Assembly: GCF_901933205.1 (NCBI RefSeq)
Contig: NC_044573.1
Span: forward strand, 33,700,993 to 33,764,992
From: Camarhynchus parvulus
Taxonomy: Eukaryota > Chordata > Aves > Passeriformes > Thraupidae
DNA length: 64,000 nucleotides
Reading direction: 5' to 3'
The first letter of the stretch is position 1. Each line of letters starts with the position of its first letter. Both the position numbers and the translations under genes were made by a program. A model generated the notes under the pieces. The model had not been told where the DNA came from, did no database searches, and saw only the letters and a program-made list of their open reading frames with translations. Below, one piece after another: positions 50,101 through 63,500 of this stretch.

Positions 50101-51044
50101 GGCAAGAGAGGTCTTGGGAAATGGGATTTACATGGGGAGTGACAGAATTTATCTGCTCAGTACAACTGTGTGCAGAAGAAGCTCCTAAAGGAGCAGTGAC
50201 AGCACTAGCTGTCACACCCAGGGCAAAATGCCACAACCACACAACATCCAGAGATAGCATGGCTGGATTGGGTTAGGGTGGCTCTACTGGGTCTGAATGC
50301 AAACAAAAGGTTAAAGTTAATTTCCAAGCACCCCAGAGACAGTCATACTCTAGTATAAAGAAAGTCTTGATAAACAAAAAATCAACTCCAAAATAAAAAA
50401 TAACCATAAAGCTGCTTCTGCAACTCTGAAATTAAATTAATCCAGTCAATACTTGTATTGAATGTGATACTACAGAAAAGTATACTGAAAAGTAATTAAT
50501 TATCCGACTTTCTCTACCAATCATTATTGTAGCGGTGCTGCTTAAAGCCTTTAAAGTGATGGCACTCTGCTGTGCCAGGTGCTAGAGCAATGTGTAAGAG
50601 ACAGAGTGTGCCTTTAAGATCTTTGCCACAGCTGTGAGTGAAGTCCAAAAGCAGATGGATGACAGCTGAGATGGATGCCTGGGGAACTGATCCTCCATTT
50701 CACCTCCAAGGCCAGAGGTCTGGATCAGCCTCACTGTGCTACTGCCCCTGAAGCATACTGCACTCTTCTGCAGACCTTCTTCCCAAGCGTGCCTATTCCC
50801 AGGCAGGCTTGTATGCGAATTTCTAATCTGGTAGATAAGTGAAGAGAGAGAAGAGAAAATCAGCTTGTCTACAATTTGCTTCGGTTTTCCGTGGCTCCAG
50901 TGCCTTCTTCAGCCAACAGTAACTTGCAAATTCTGTTTGCAAAGGCTGACTAAGCAGCTTCTGGAGACAGCTATGCAGGAGCTAAGGAGAAACCTTTCCA
51001 GTCAGTGTGATCTCAGTCATGTTTTCTAACAGCATCCTTTGAAA

Positions 51045-51115
51045 GCAATATGTCCAGAATTTAAATCACTTGCTGAAGGCCACTACTCCACCAACAGAGG
51101 TGCAGCAATAGGTCT
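51045..51115 (-). mobile_element. Possible MIR-type SINE relic
   Basis: The plus strand reads aatcacttgctgaaggccac, then a gap, then gcagcaataggtctgaactc, similar in order to the reverse of the MIR core (gtgacttgcccaaggtcac ... gattcgaaccc). MIR is ancient and survives in birds only as diverged relics. The match is short and could be chance. Confidence 0.3.
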
Positions 51116-51690
51116 GAACTCATGGCACCAAAATCCAAAAGGTAGTTTAGCAGATTTTTGGGAGTGACAAGTAAAAATCTCCACGGATTTATTTAAAATC
51201 CTAAAAAATAAGTCTAGATGTAGATGGCAAGACAAACTGATGCATCGGAAAATATTGGCTCTCTGGCATATAGGACAAATCAACACCTTTCAGAGGCTTG
51301 TTGGCTACCACACCTGGCAGGTAACATGTACATTGCTTTTTCCTTTTAAATATTTGTTTTGCAAAACCAGAGAAATGGGATCTACCAGCTGCAGAGAGCA
51401 TTCATGACATGATTTACTGCAAATAAATCTTAAGGGCAAAATTAATGCCTGGCCCCTGGTGTGGTAATCTTGCAATCAATTTTGGTGAGGTCACTCCACC
51501 TTTTTCAGTCTGCTCTCTGTCTGCTAAACAGCTTCCTATGGAGAATGTCTTTCAATGCTACATTTGTTTATGTCATGACTCTGCAGAATCTGAATTTCAA
51601 ACGGTCATTGAATTTCACACCCAGATTGAAGCACTGTAGCCTGACACAAGTTTTAGCTTCATTGCTGCCAAATCCTCCAAACTGTCAAGA

Positions 51691-51734
51691 AGCCAAGAAG
51701 TAATATAGGAGGAACAAGCCAAGAAGTAACATAG
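51691..51734. repeat. Short tandem duplication, 26-bp period
   Basis: agccaagaagtaatatag (51691-51708) recurs as agccaagaagtaacatag (51717-51734) with one mismatch. Confidence 0.85.
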
Positions 51735-54700
51735 CAAGCAAAAGTAAAATTCAGCCCAATCAATGCCTTAATTTGTTCTGGTATAGATCCACCAAAAAAC
51801 TTTGCTGGCTCTAAATAAGGGAGGTGTAGACAGTCATTGTCAAAGACATTAAAAGCAGAACAAAATACATATTTACCACATGTTTATTACTACAGTTTGG
51901 GATTTTTTTAATAGCTTCATAGAACAGTGCTTGCAGACTGCATTCTGGTTACAGAACCAATTTTTCTTATACAGTTATCTCCCTACTTCCCTCTTCGGTA
52001 CCTCAAGAGATTTTTCAGAGCATGTTTATCTACATGTAATTTTCTTTTTAAAAGAGAAAATGGTTTTTGGGGCTTTTTTCCCCTGTAAATTTTTTGGTGA
52101 AGCCTATCTTGAAGTTCCTCTCAAATTTCAGTTTTGCAGTGTTTCTTTTTTCTCTAATTCCTAAATTAAACATCATATCTCACCTCAGTCTCCTACTTCC
52201 CCTCTTTCAATCCTTTTGTTAGCAAATGCCTCTGTAAAAGCCATCTGCAAATGAGGAGATGCACAAAAATAATGTCAGCCCTCAATTGTTCAAGAGGGCA
52301 ATTTATATTTTCTTGTAAGAGCAGAAAAATGAGGGGTTTTTTGGTTAATAATTCAAAGTGAGCAGTCCTGTAAATAGCTGGGAAGAAAATCTCTGTGTTC
52401 ATTTTATCATTAAAGATTTAATTCAGTGGTTGGAAGCTAGTGGAGAGCCTGGGTCAAAAACTGGTCTGGTGCATCTGGGGAAAAGTCCAGAGGACAGATA
52501 AAAAGCCACATATAGTGTGCCTGCTCTCATCTTATAATCTATTTATCTCTGGTTAATGCACTAAGAGGAGCATGTCCCTCCAATATCTAGGGAAAGAGGA
52601 GAAAACATAGAGTTGAGCCCAGAACAACAGCTATTATCAGGCTCAAGCTAGATGTAGGATCCCACTGAGCAAAAGGTAAGTGATTAGACAATGTCCAGGG
52701 AGTTGTCTAACAGGCAGCCAATTACAAGCAGCACCATCTGGCCACCCCTGCAGTCAGTCTCTACCTTATGTTTTAAGGCTGTACCTTAAACTTCTGTCCC
52801 TTGTGGTTTTCAGAGTGGTTCCAAGTAGCTGATGGAATTAGTGGATCATCTGTTGGAATCATCACTGACTCCTTAGCAAAAAGGACTGTCTGTACATTTT
52901 GTATGGACGAATTAGCCTGCAGGAAGATCCATTCATTGTAGCAACCATCTCTTTGAAATTGGCATTTACTAGACACTTGGAATATTTGAGTGGGAAAAGT
53001 GATCTTTGGCTTTAAGAGTTGAGGTAAAAAAAATCTGACACTGTACCTTACTATTGTTTGTGCAAACCATCTGCCAGCAGAGCCTGCAAGGCTAGGAAGA
53101 TAAATCTAAACTTTGTGCTACTCCCACTGCACCCCTTCCTGCCCCTTCCCCAGCTACTTAAACAACGATGCTTCTTCTCTCTCTTTTGGTACTGTCATCC
53201 AACACCAAGTAATAATTTGGCTTCTTTGCATTTGATTTGGCTGTTTTCTGCCACTCCTTTGTCCTAATATACTGGAGTGTGCTTCGGGACAAACCTGTGA
53301 GCAATTAGGCAGAACTCAGATGTCTCCAAGTGCAGAGCTGGAGAACTCAGTTATGATCAGAAAAACTCTGGTGATAGTAAAGCGGTTGGTAGCATAAGCT
53401 ACCAAATTTAGCTTCAGTCTTCTGATAGCTTTGATTCTAATATTCACTTAAAAAAAAAAACAAACCTATTCAAGAGGATGAATAAATCAATTGATAAACT
53501 GGTCACCAAAAAAAAATAATCAGCTAAGATTTAACAGCAGACAGATTGTTTTCACACCCATGGCAATTGTTACATGACTGCAAAAAATTCAGCATTGAAA
53601 AGGAAACAATCCTTTCCATACCTTCTGCTGATTTATGCCTTTGAACCACAGCCTGGCTCTCAGTGCAGTGAATAAAGAGAAGGAAGAAAAGGGGTAAGAA
53701 AGGGCAGGTGGTGAGCTCTGCCAAGCGCAAAGCTTGTGACACCAGAGGGCAATGTTCTCTTGTTATATTGGTTGTGGTACAAAACCACAAGCCTGAAAAA
53801 ATCTGCATCACCAGCAAAAGCTCTTTTTAAAAAAGAACACACTTTTGAAAAACTGTGGAAGTTTACTGCATTGTGTGCTGAGATAGACTATCAGTTCTGA
53901 AGCTTTGCAAGACATACAGGTACTGTGTCAATTTTTATATTGGCTCACGTGTGCAATGTCAGCAGACATGCAGTGTCAGGAAAGCTGAAAATCTCAATCA
54001 CATCTGTGCTCTGGGTGAACACGGTATAACAAATTTATGTTCACTTTATTCTTTGAGTTCACAATAAAAAGATCACAAATCCTTCTTTGGCTGAAATGGA
54101 AAGCAATTGCTTGTGTAGCCACTTATAAAAATTAAGGTTCTAATAAATTAATAAGCATAAGTGACATTGAATGAAAAGTTAAAGAGTCAGTAATGCTATG
54201 CTTTTCTTTAATAAGAGTATCAAAACAAGCATGCCCCCTTTTCCCTTGTGCCATTTCTACAGTGGTCTATTAGCTTCTCCCTTCCCTCCAAATAAAATGA
54301 GACAGCACTGTTGGCTGCCTGATCAGGGCTGTGCTGGAGCTTGTTGGAGCCCTGGGAAGGTTCATGTGCCCGGGTGGAACTGGGGCCCCAGGCAATGGAC
54401 AGCCCTTCTGTGCAGGCCCACTCTGGTACAGCTCCACTGTCTGGGCTGTTCATGTCTATTTGAGCTTCTTTATGCAGGATGTGAGGGGCAATTTGTCTGT
54501 AACTGGGTAATTAGATCTGTTTAGTGAAAAAACATCTTGTGCAGAAATTAAAGGTAAATCAGAAAGAAGTTATGAATGGCCTCAGGCAGGTGTGAGGGCA
54601 GTATCTCTAAAACATGATTTAAACATGGCAGTGCCAAGTGCTAATTTGCTGGTTTCTGTTTGTTACCTGCTGAACCAGAAGCAGACACCTAAAAATGGTG

Positions 54701-54759
54701 CTTACAAAGTTTTAAAGGGTTAGATTTTTCTGAAGGGGCAAGACCAGGAATATGGAAAT

Positions 54760-55380
54760 TCACAGAATTACAGAATAAGCTGAGTTGGAAGGGATCCACA
54801 AGATTCATCAAGTCTAACTCCTGACCCTGCACACACATTGTGCGCCCAAGAGTGTTCTCCAAACACTTCTTGAACTCTGCCAGGCTGATGCTGCGACTGC
54901 TTCCCTGGGGAGCTGTTCCAGTGCCCAGCCACCCTCTGAGTGAAGAACCTTTTCCTAATATCCAACCTAAACCTCCCCTGACACAACTTCAGGCCATTCC
55001 CTCAGGTCCTGTCACTGGCACCACAGAGAAGAGATCAGTGCCTGTCCCTCCTCTTCCCCTCAGGAAGAAGTTGCAACTGCAGTGAGGTCTCCCTCAGTCT
55101 CCTCTTCTCCAGGCTGAACAGACCAAGTGACCTCAGCTGTTCTCATACAGCTTCTCCTCAAGGCCCTTCACCATCTTACAGCTCTGCTCTGGACACTCTC
55201 TAATAGCTTTTATATCTTTCTTATATTGCGGGGCCCAAAACTGCACACAGGACTTGAGGTGAGGCCACACCAGTGCAGAGCAAAGTGGGACATGCTGGCT
55301 GTGACCAATGAATGCACTGTCCTTCAGGTGCTTTTTGGTATCTCCCAGAGTAACCTTGGGATGGATCTGGCTGCATCCTG
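54760..55380 (-). mobile_element. CR1 LINE 3' fragment, about 620 bp
   Basis: The plus strand begins tcacagaattacagaataag and gttggaagggatccac, the reverse of a CR1 3' end. It continues through gctgttccagtgcccagcca, then ctcctcttctccaggctgaa, then tctgctctggacactctcta, then ggcccaaaactgcacacagg, all typical of reverse-complement CR1. The coding part is broken by stops and frameshifts on the minus strand. The inner end near 55380 is approximate. Confidence 0.92.
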
Positions 55381-57639
55381 AAAGACCTTAAACTTTCTTC
55401 CCCTTCTGGGGATGCCCCAAGTGCTTTGGGCAAAAGTAGGATAGACATTGAGGAGGCAGAGAAAAGGCAAGACAAAGCCCAGAGGAGAGGGGCAAAGGTG
55501 CTTGAAGGTGTTCAATGGCTTGTGCCCAGAGAATACCGCCATGGGTATGGCTGCTCAGCTCCAGAAAACAGAGCTAAGAGGCAAACCAGAGGAATTGTAT
55601 CTTGAAGTGGAGAAGGTGATGAGGTGTGATGGTTCGGTATTTCTCCTGGTGAAAGAACCAAAGGGCATCCAGAAGAAGCAGCTGGTAATGAACTCAAAGT
55701 CAACAAGGTTTTCATATATATTGTGACTGCTAGAATCTTACTTTGATATGTGGAAAGCAATGCGGTACAGTAAGAACTATTTAACAAATAGATGATGCCT
55801 TTTCCTCAATGATCCATTAACCACAAAACTGTGGAGCTGGGATAGTGGGAAAGCAGAACAGTGAGCTTTTCTTGTTTCTGTCCTCTTCCCTAGGTACCTG
55901 CTATGGCACCCTGATGGCAACAGCCCTGCAGGAGCAGGACTGCTGATTTGAGCTGGTAGAGGTAAAGCTTATGAATTTAATTTTACTTGTTCTTGCTTTT
56001 CCACTTTGTACTGGATAATGTCATTCTCTGATTTTATACAGGGAACACAGGGACAATATGCATAACTTAGAGGTTAGAGGTTAAGTTACTTGGATCTTCT
56101 GCCTCCCCCTGCCATCCACAGCCCCATCAAGCACATATTATCACTTTGTCTTCATTATCACATTATCTTCTGGGGGACTTAAAATATCTTCTTATGGCTT
56201 TTGAACCTTACTGACCTCGCTTGTGTGCAGGGATTATGTAGGAAACTTTGAAAGAAACACTAATTAAAACTCTGCAGATAAATGGAAAGGGGGATAAAAT
56301 GTGGTAAGGCTTGGTCAGAGGCACATTGTGTCAGGCTATCCTGATGCCTGTCTAGTCAAAGATTGATAAGAATCTTCATTCATGTTTCTAGAAAAAAAAG
56401 GAAAGCTGTGATTCTGTAGACAAAAGCAGTAGATCAAATCTATCTGACCTTGAGCAAAGCAACTGATGCAGTGTCACATGGGAAATTATCAGCTAAAATG
56501 GTGAAGATGGAGATTATTACAGGAACTGAGATGTGGTAAGGAGCACTCTAAATGAGAGATGACAATGAGTCATGCTGTGAGGCAAATGATCAAGCTGAAA
56601 GAGGTTACTAGACAATTTTCTCAAGGACTCTCTGGACAAAGTTTGTTTATTATTTCTAATAAAGTCCCTGGCATAAAAGACAGGAGCATGAAAATTAAAT
56701 TGACTGACACATATAGGAATCATCCGTGGCATATGCAGTATCAGAATTTGTACACTGACATGGTGTGATCTTGAGGGCAACAAGGGTAGAAATGGGTACA
56801 GCAGGACACAGGCTAAAGACACATGTCTTGGGGCTAATAGCATGGTTCTGTGCTAGGGAAAGGACATTTGGGAAAACATCTTTAACTTCAAGAAGTCAAA
56901 AGAATTTGGCTTAGTTAGGAATGTAAGATGATGTCTCGAATGGGGCTGGAGAGGGTGGTTCTCTCCCATATGCCTGTCCCAGAGGACACTGCTGGAAACT
57001 GAAGAACTAGTTAGCCCAAATGAGGTACTTATGATAAAATTATTTGGGATGAATCAGCCATAATTCAGTTGCAGCTGCAAAAAGTAAATATTTCTGAAGG
57101 TGGAGAGTATGGAGTCATATTCTAGAAGGAAAAGTAAGGAGAGGAGAATAAAAAGAAATCTCATTTTAAGATTCATCATACAATAATGTCAGCATCAATG
57201 ACTGAAACTGGACTCAGTTGCTCAAAGCACTCATCCACTCCTTCCATCTTTGCAATCAGTTGGTTATAGGCAGTCTTGCTTTTATTCAAAGCATACTGAA
57301 TTCTTTCAGTCAGATTGAGCAGGTTGAATGGAGAGAGTTGCTAATGTTGACACATTAACTAAGATACACACCGAAATAGGAATTCAATCAGGTCTCATAC
57401 CACCCTTGGAATAATAAATAAATGGAGAAAGACAGAATTTTCATTCTTTTCATTTCTCCTTCCAAATTCTTATTCCTGCCTCTTGGTGTTGTGTTTTTGC
57501 TTTCATGCCACACTGAGATAAAAGGTGCACCAAGTGTCAGAGAGTGTAAGGGTGGACAGATTGCTTCTGCTAGCCCATGTGACCCTTGGCATTTTTCAAG
57601 GCTGTGTGGTACATCTCTTATACTACCTTATCTTATAAT
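55381..57639. other. Unclassified non-coding DNA, perhaps a second small CR1 piece
   Basis: At 55439-55545 the plus strand (acattgaggaggcagagaaa ... ggggcaaaggtgcttgaagg) resembles an internal CR1 segment in the opposite direction to the CR1 just before it, but the match is loose. The remainder shows no gene or known repeat. Confidence 0.35.
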
Positions 57640-58200
57640 GTCTCATGTGTAAGGAAACTTTCCCGTCTGACTGTTCAGAGGGCACTCTGGTAGCCACACT
57701 CTCACCACCAGGGACTGCACTGCTGGGACTGAAGCCCCGTCTCAGTGGGTAGCTTGGTGAGCCCATGGATGCCCTGCTTGGCTCCCTGCATACATCCTCC
57801 ACAGTCACACAGTCAGATCAGATTTTGTTGTTGGCTGGGTTTCTCTTGCATCCTTAAAGCAATTCTTGATGCAGTAACACAGGAACAGCTCAAGCTGAGT
57901 GCCTCCAGGAAGGGATACCAAATAAAGTAACCCCTGGGTTTAATGCCTTCATAGTCTGTGCACATGAAAGTCTGGGCTCTTCCTGCTGAGTGCTCAGCTT
58001 CTGCTGTGTCTCTCTCAGTCCGGTCACCTGGCTTTGCCACAGGTCTCTGTGCACTTTTTTTGTGCAAAGGGTCCAGTTCATGGCCTCTTGCCTGGGGCTC
58101 CTGCCACCCAGAGCTCAATCTGCAGCTTGCACGCTGTGCTGCCTGCACTGAATGTGTTCCTCAGCCTCTCATCTAGCACCAATGACCTGCAGGGCTTTTC
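57640..58200 (+). other. Possible LTR or retroviral leader fragment
   Basis: This GC-richer block holds AATAAA followed by gtaacccctgggtttaatgc (from 57921), then a C/T-rich stretch with ctctctcagtccggtcacc, a layout like the R-U5 end of a retroviral LTR. I cannot set TG...CA ends or name a family. It could also be unique sequence. Open frames on both strands (to 111 codons, 57813-58148 minus) have no recognisable domain. Confidence 0.25.
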
Positions 58201-58427
58201 ATGTCCCTCAGAAGAAGAATTTGATTATTTCTATACAGCACAGAATATCAAAATCATTGTAGCTGCTTTTCATGTTTAAGAACTGTCCTTAAGTTGATTT
58301 ATGTCCCTAAAATATTTCATTCAAAGTTATTCAGTGCTGCTGGCATATTTGAGACTAAGAACTTTTCATATCATATACTTATTATTCCTGCTAATCTGTA
58401 GTTTGTTAATCACAAATTATATACAGT

Positions 58428-58484
58428 GACACACACACACAGACACACACACACAGACACACACACATATATATGATATATAAT
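58428..58484. repeat. (CA)n microsatellite with AT-rich tail
   Basis: About 41 bp of CA dinucleotides broken by two AGA interruptions (58428-58468), then an atatatgatatata stretch. A short TG run also occurs at 58982-59002. Confidence 0.95.
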
Positions 58485-61400
58485 AGGTATTTTGTTGTTG
58501 CTGTTGTTTCCTTGCTAGATGGCTCACAGACCATCCAAACACTTTGAAAGAAACTACTGACCACTTCCCAAACAGATGCTTCTGTGACTGGGTAGGGTTT
58601 TGTGACAAATTTAATTTTCTCAACTACTTTTGACCACAGAAGTGTTCTGCAGACCAGTGTTCACTGAAAATGGCTGGTGCTGTGCTGCAGGTAAAACTGG
58701 AAATGGCCCTGCATTTTAGTTTGAATATACTGCTGATAGCAGATTTAGTCAAAACTTTTAATCATCAGCTTTGGTCACTCTTAATCTTTTCAGCTCATGA
58801 GCCACTTCTAGAAATTGCTCCCTTGTGCGGAGAGTGGTCACAATTGCTGCTGGCCTGGGTAATTGCTATGTTGTATCTGACAATCATGATATGTGACCCT
58901 CATTACACCAACTTCCACTGGAGATAGTCACAGCACACAGTGAGACAAAGAAAGGGTACCTGACTTTCCCATATCTGTACAAAGTGTGTGTATGTGTGTG
59001 TTCTATGCAGACTAACGTGCACACCTACAGATACAAGTTAATCTAATTCTTCATTGTTCTCAAACTGTGGGCGTGATTAACACATTCAAAATGAGAATCT
59101 TGTTTTTTTAGTCTTACATGTGTACAGCAGAACTAGGGACAATAGAAGAAAATTACATCAAGTGCTGCTTTGCTGCATCTCCCAGGACCTCAGGAAAAAA
59201 GCCCTGCAAGGATATAGACACAGCTTCTTGTTGTGCAGGCATTCAGAACAATACTGCATACCATCTGCTGAAATATAGTAACAAGACTACATGGCACGCT
59301 TCCATGTGATTTTTGTTTATTCCAAACACTGTAGAAAAACCAGAATCCTTTGAGGAATGGGAAGAATAAAGAAGCAGTAGATATTCTGTGTGAGAAAAGC
59401 AAGATTTTCTCTATAAGCAAATGTAAGAAGGAAAGCAAATGGGAAAATGAGCTGAGAAAAGTGGTTGGAATTCCTGAGTATGGATGATTTTCCCCTTCTT
59501 TATGTAAAATTTTTAGCTGACTAGTATATTTAAAGCCTCCATGGGATATTGTCATAGTAAAGATAACCACTGAATTTAAAGATGGAGGGCTGAATGAAAA
59601 TTCCCCCCAGTATATATTCTCTTGGACTGTCTGTTTGCAAACCTTAGTCCCATGTGGAATCCAAGCAAGGTGACTTCAGAGACCACCCGAAATCCTTCTT
59701 AGCAGTCACATTTGTGAACTGTGTACCTGCTTTCTGTCTGTTCCCTTAGTGGCTTATTACTTGCTGCTTGCTTTAGGTGCTCCTTAATTTCACAGATAAC
59801 TGCATCTGCATGTGTAAAGTTTTACAAGAAATCTGCTCCTGACTGTGCCCAGAATGGCAAACGAAGGGTTGAGCACCTAGGTCCCAAAAGTTAAGTGAGA
59901 TGCTAAGGGCACACAAGATGCAGTTATGAAAGGTTTTCCCTACATGTAGGTGGTGGCATCACTGAAGTCTCAGTTTATTTGAGAGCAGCCAACTGGCTAT
60001 GCACTGTCACAGGACAAGGGAATGGTTCCACTGCCCTTGGCCGGGAGAAGTGTCAGTGATACCATGGGACTGCCGTGTCAACTACATGTGTATTTTGCCA
60101 CAAAAAACAGTGGCTTGACAATTGAGGGGGTGAGGAGAGGTGGCTTTTTTCTCACACAGTTACTAACCTGCAGTACTACAGCTCTGCTGCCTTTATTGCT
60201 GCCCTGGAGATTCGGGGGGTGGGATGTGTCTGACTGTGCTGCTTTTAGCTCTGCCCCAGGTGCTTAGAGCCCACAGTAGGTACTCCTGGCGGTACAGCTT
60301 CAGGTGAGGATTTGATTGCAGGTGTCTCTCAGATGGTTGTAGGACGAGGTAGCACAAAAGGAGGAATTAATTTAAACATCTCTTGCCAATGTAGAATAAT
60401 CCCCACTGCAAAGATATTGAAATGGAGGAGTAACATTCCAGGAGCCGATTTTTCTCCCTTATTCCTTCTGTTTTCTCTCCTAGTGTTCACTTTGTTGCTA
60501 TATCCTTTAGTTGTTCTCATCTCCTCCTCCCTTACCATAATCCCTGGTGCAATATCCCTGGTGTTACATGCTTGAGAGTGTGACAGAGGATACTGCTGAT
60601 TCCAGAATCAATCTCCTAGATGCATAAAATCCTGTAGCCATGTGTATATTGGCTGTCTGTACTAGCCACAACAGAGACCACACCAGGAGCAGAGCAAGAA
60701 AGCATCTAGGTGTTTAAGGATGTTTCAACTAACCAGAGCATATTTTCACTGTGAACAGAAGGAAAACTATTATTTTAAATCTCCCCAGAAAATATGGTTT
60801 TATTTGCAAGATTGCATAGTAACCATTAATCATGTTTTTCCTCCAACTCTTACCTGTGGGGATATACCTCTCAACAAACAACAACTGAAGCTTTCTTTGT
60901 TCTCTCATGATCTTGAGAGGCTGCAAAATGCCAAGCTTTCAGATGGCACCACTGTAAAGTCTCTGTTCTATTTGCCTTTATTTCAGTGTCTACAAGCAAA
61001 GGTTTGTGTTTATGAGAATTTATGGTTTATTCTAGGCTTCTTCTCATTATCTTAGTATCTTGTTACTTGGACACAAAGCACTAGAGATAGGACCTACAGA
61101 AAAAATGTGCAGTATGAAAAGGGAGATCTTTTTTCTTGAGAATGTTCAAATCTTGGAATATGTGGATAGCAGGTTTTTGTTCCCTGCTGGAGGGGGTACT
61201 GACTCCTTGACACAATTCATGGAGGAATTAAGCAGAGTCATGAGGCTAATATTGCCTGGTAATGGGGAAGTCATTATCACAACATATGAGCTGCTGGCAG
61301 TGGGTCTCACTACAATTGCCATCAGATCTAGGAATGTGCTCTGCAGGCCCTCCTTTTCAGTGAGGATGCTGTTTGTTTTCTCTGCTGGTTTCTTGCTTTG

Positions 61401-63375
61401 TTTTTTCTCCTTTTTCCTTGCCTTAAGACCTCTTTGGAATAAACAGTGACATGCCAGAAACTTTTCTTACCACAATCATACTTATAATAAAGATAGATGG
61501 CACTGAGGATCAAAAATGATGGAGCAGAACAGACAGTGGGATCATTAAGTTTGGGTTGAGAGCTGGGCAGGATGCTGCGCCTGTGGGCTGAGGCATTGAG
61601 GTGTGCAGCAAAACTGTTAACCGTGATATCCGACATTTCATCTTGAATCTTTTAGTCTATAAATGTTTGATCCAGTATATTTATCAACTCACAAAAGATC
61701 AAATACTGCTTGGTAATTAATTTGGCAAAGAGCAGGAATCCATCAATAACTTCAGTGTGTGAATATATATGTTTGTTATCGCTGTTTCTCAGAATAAAGT
61801 CACTTTGACAAGATTGATGCAGTCCTTGATCTTAAATATGAAATCTTAACTATAAAGATACTAATCTGGAAATAAGAATAAGTAAACAACAAGAAATTAA
61901 AATACAATGTAAAATTATTTTCTTATTTCTATAATTTTATTTTTGTGACCTGAAAGTATTGAAAAGCTGATTACTTTGCTAATGGTGCTGTGAGAGTTTC
62001 TTATTAGTGCAAACAGGAATTATAGTCCTAGACATTTTGTGCCTTTGGAAATATTCTCTTTCTCTACTTTGGAGCTCAGTAATAATGAGTAATTTTCTAT
62101 ATATGCCATAGTACAGTAATTGTGCTGTTCTGAGTCTGTTATGTTCAGATTAGATTAAACAGAGAAAATTGGTTCTTATCATAATGTTTCATTAAAATTT
62201 TAGAAGTAGGATAATACCAAATGAGAATTTGACTTTATTATCTGCAGAAATATGAAGACAGTTACATTTATGCTATTTATCATATCCAATTAGACTGTGC
62301 TTATGAAAACAGAAGAAGGGTTAGTCTTCAGTGTGACTTTTCACCAACATATGTGATGTTTTGTCATACAGACTGCCGGCTGGCAGCCTGTGTATCTCTG
62401 AGGTCAGGTTAAGCATCAGCTGGAGAGCTCATGTTATGCATACCTACTACTGGCAGTAACAAATCTCACTCCTAAAGAATTATATTGCTTTTTGTGTCTT
62501 TTTTTTGATGCTGCTGCAGCTGACTTTAAAGTCAGGGGAAGATTAGCCATTCATTTCACAGCCAGGAATGCCAGACTCTCAAAGTGTACTTTGATTTGTT
62601 CTTAGATCTGCCTCATAAGTATGAATTTCCACACTTACCCAAACCAGTCTGGAAAACTCTTGGAAGGAGAGTGCTGTGTTGTAACGATAGCTCTCACTTC
62701 TGAAAGCGAGAGGGAAGAAGCCCAAGGGATCACTCTTGGACAACAGCTCTGCCGTCTTTGCACAGCAGCAAATCTGTTAAGCAATTAAACATACATCCTT
62801 TCATCTGTGATGTGCTTTCATGTGATCTTAAATTTCATAAACTGCCAAATTAAGAATTCAATAGTAAGTGGTAAATTGCAGTCCTTATTTTAACAACCAA
62901 CAATTAGTCTAGCAAGTGATGGGGTTTGATCTGCCGAAGCAAATTTGGACATTAACAAAAAAATAGTAAGATAAAATATTGGTCATAATGAGCCTCAGCT
63001 CAGAGATTTGTTTATTGTACTGCTAGTAAAAAATCTTTAGGTGATGGTAATGCTACAGTTTGGTAGTCCTAGACTGGTCTACAGGAAGCCAGGTCTCTCC
63101 CATGGTCATTATTCTCAGTAGAATGAACAAGAAAAAGCAGGAATGTTTTTCCATGGCTGTGTGGGCTTTGGCTCAGCCTGCCATGCAGCAAGAAGCTCAT
63201 TTGATGTTCCAGTCTGAAGCCAGGTTTTCTGTTGGGCCTCATTTTTCTTCTGTCCCAGCCTAAAGGTTTTAGCATGTGTAGAGCTAAAGGACTCCTTTCA
63301 TTAGCTCCTCACCCCCACAAATCCCGGTGGCCCAATTGGTCTCAGTCTCAGTGATCAACCAGTACTTCCCTCAAT
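58485..63375. other. Unclassified non-coding DNA
   Basis: No recognised repeat or gene. Plus-strand open frames at 60720-61055 and 61060-61449 (111 and 129 codons) are in different frames and resemble no family I know. A splice-like block lies at about 60260-60303, before a gtgagg donor. Confidence 0.5.
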
Positions 63376-63500
63376 ACACACCCTACCAAAAAACCCCCAA
63401 AAAACCCCAAAAACATAAAAACAAAACAAAATATCCCCAAAACCAAAACCAAACCAACCAAATGAAAAACCAACCCCAACAAATCCACAACAAAAACCCC
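63376..63500. repeat. A/C-rich low-complexity tract
   Basis: The plus strand is nearly all A and C for about 125 nt, with runs of C (63381-63383, 63394-63398, 63405-63408) spaced by A6. The minus strand is therefore G/T-rich with short G-runs. Confidence 0.9.

Larger units (their letters stand above)
47637..54759. other. Unclassified non-coding DNA
   Basis: No gene. A weak MIR-like relic (51045-51115) and a small duplication (51691-51734) are listed separately. Two adjacent short hairpins lie at 50181-50215. The GC-rich part at 54290-54480 is open on both strands but not recognisable. Confidence 0.5.

Noticed and set aside
61060..61449. 129-codon plus-strand open frame with a hydrophobic C-terminal end
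   Set aside because: No family resemblance, no splice context, and the hydrophobic end comes from a T-rich stretch.
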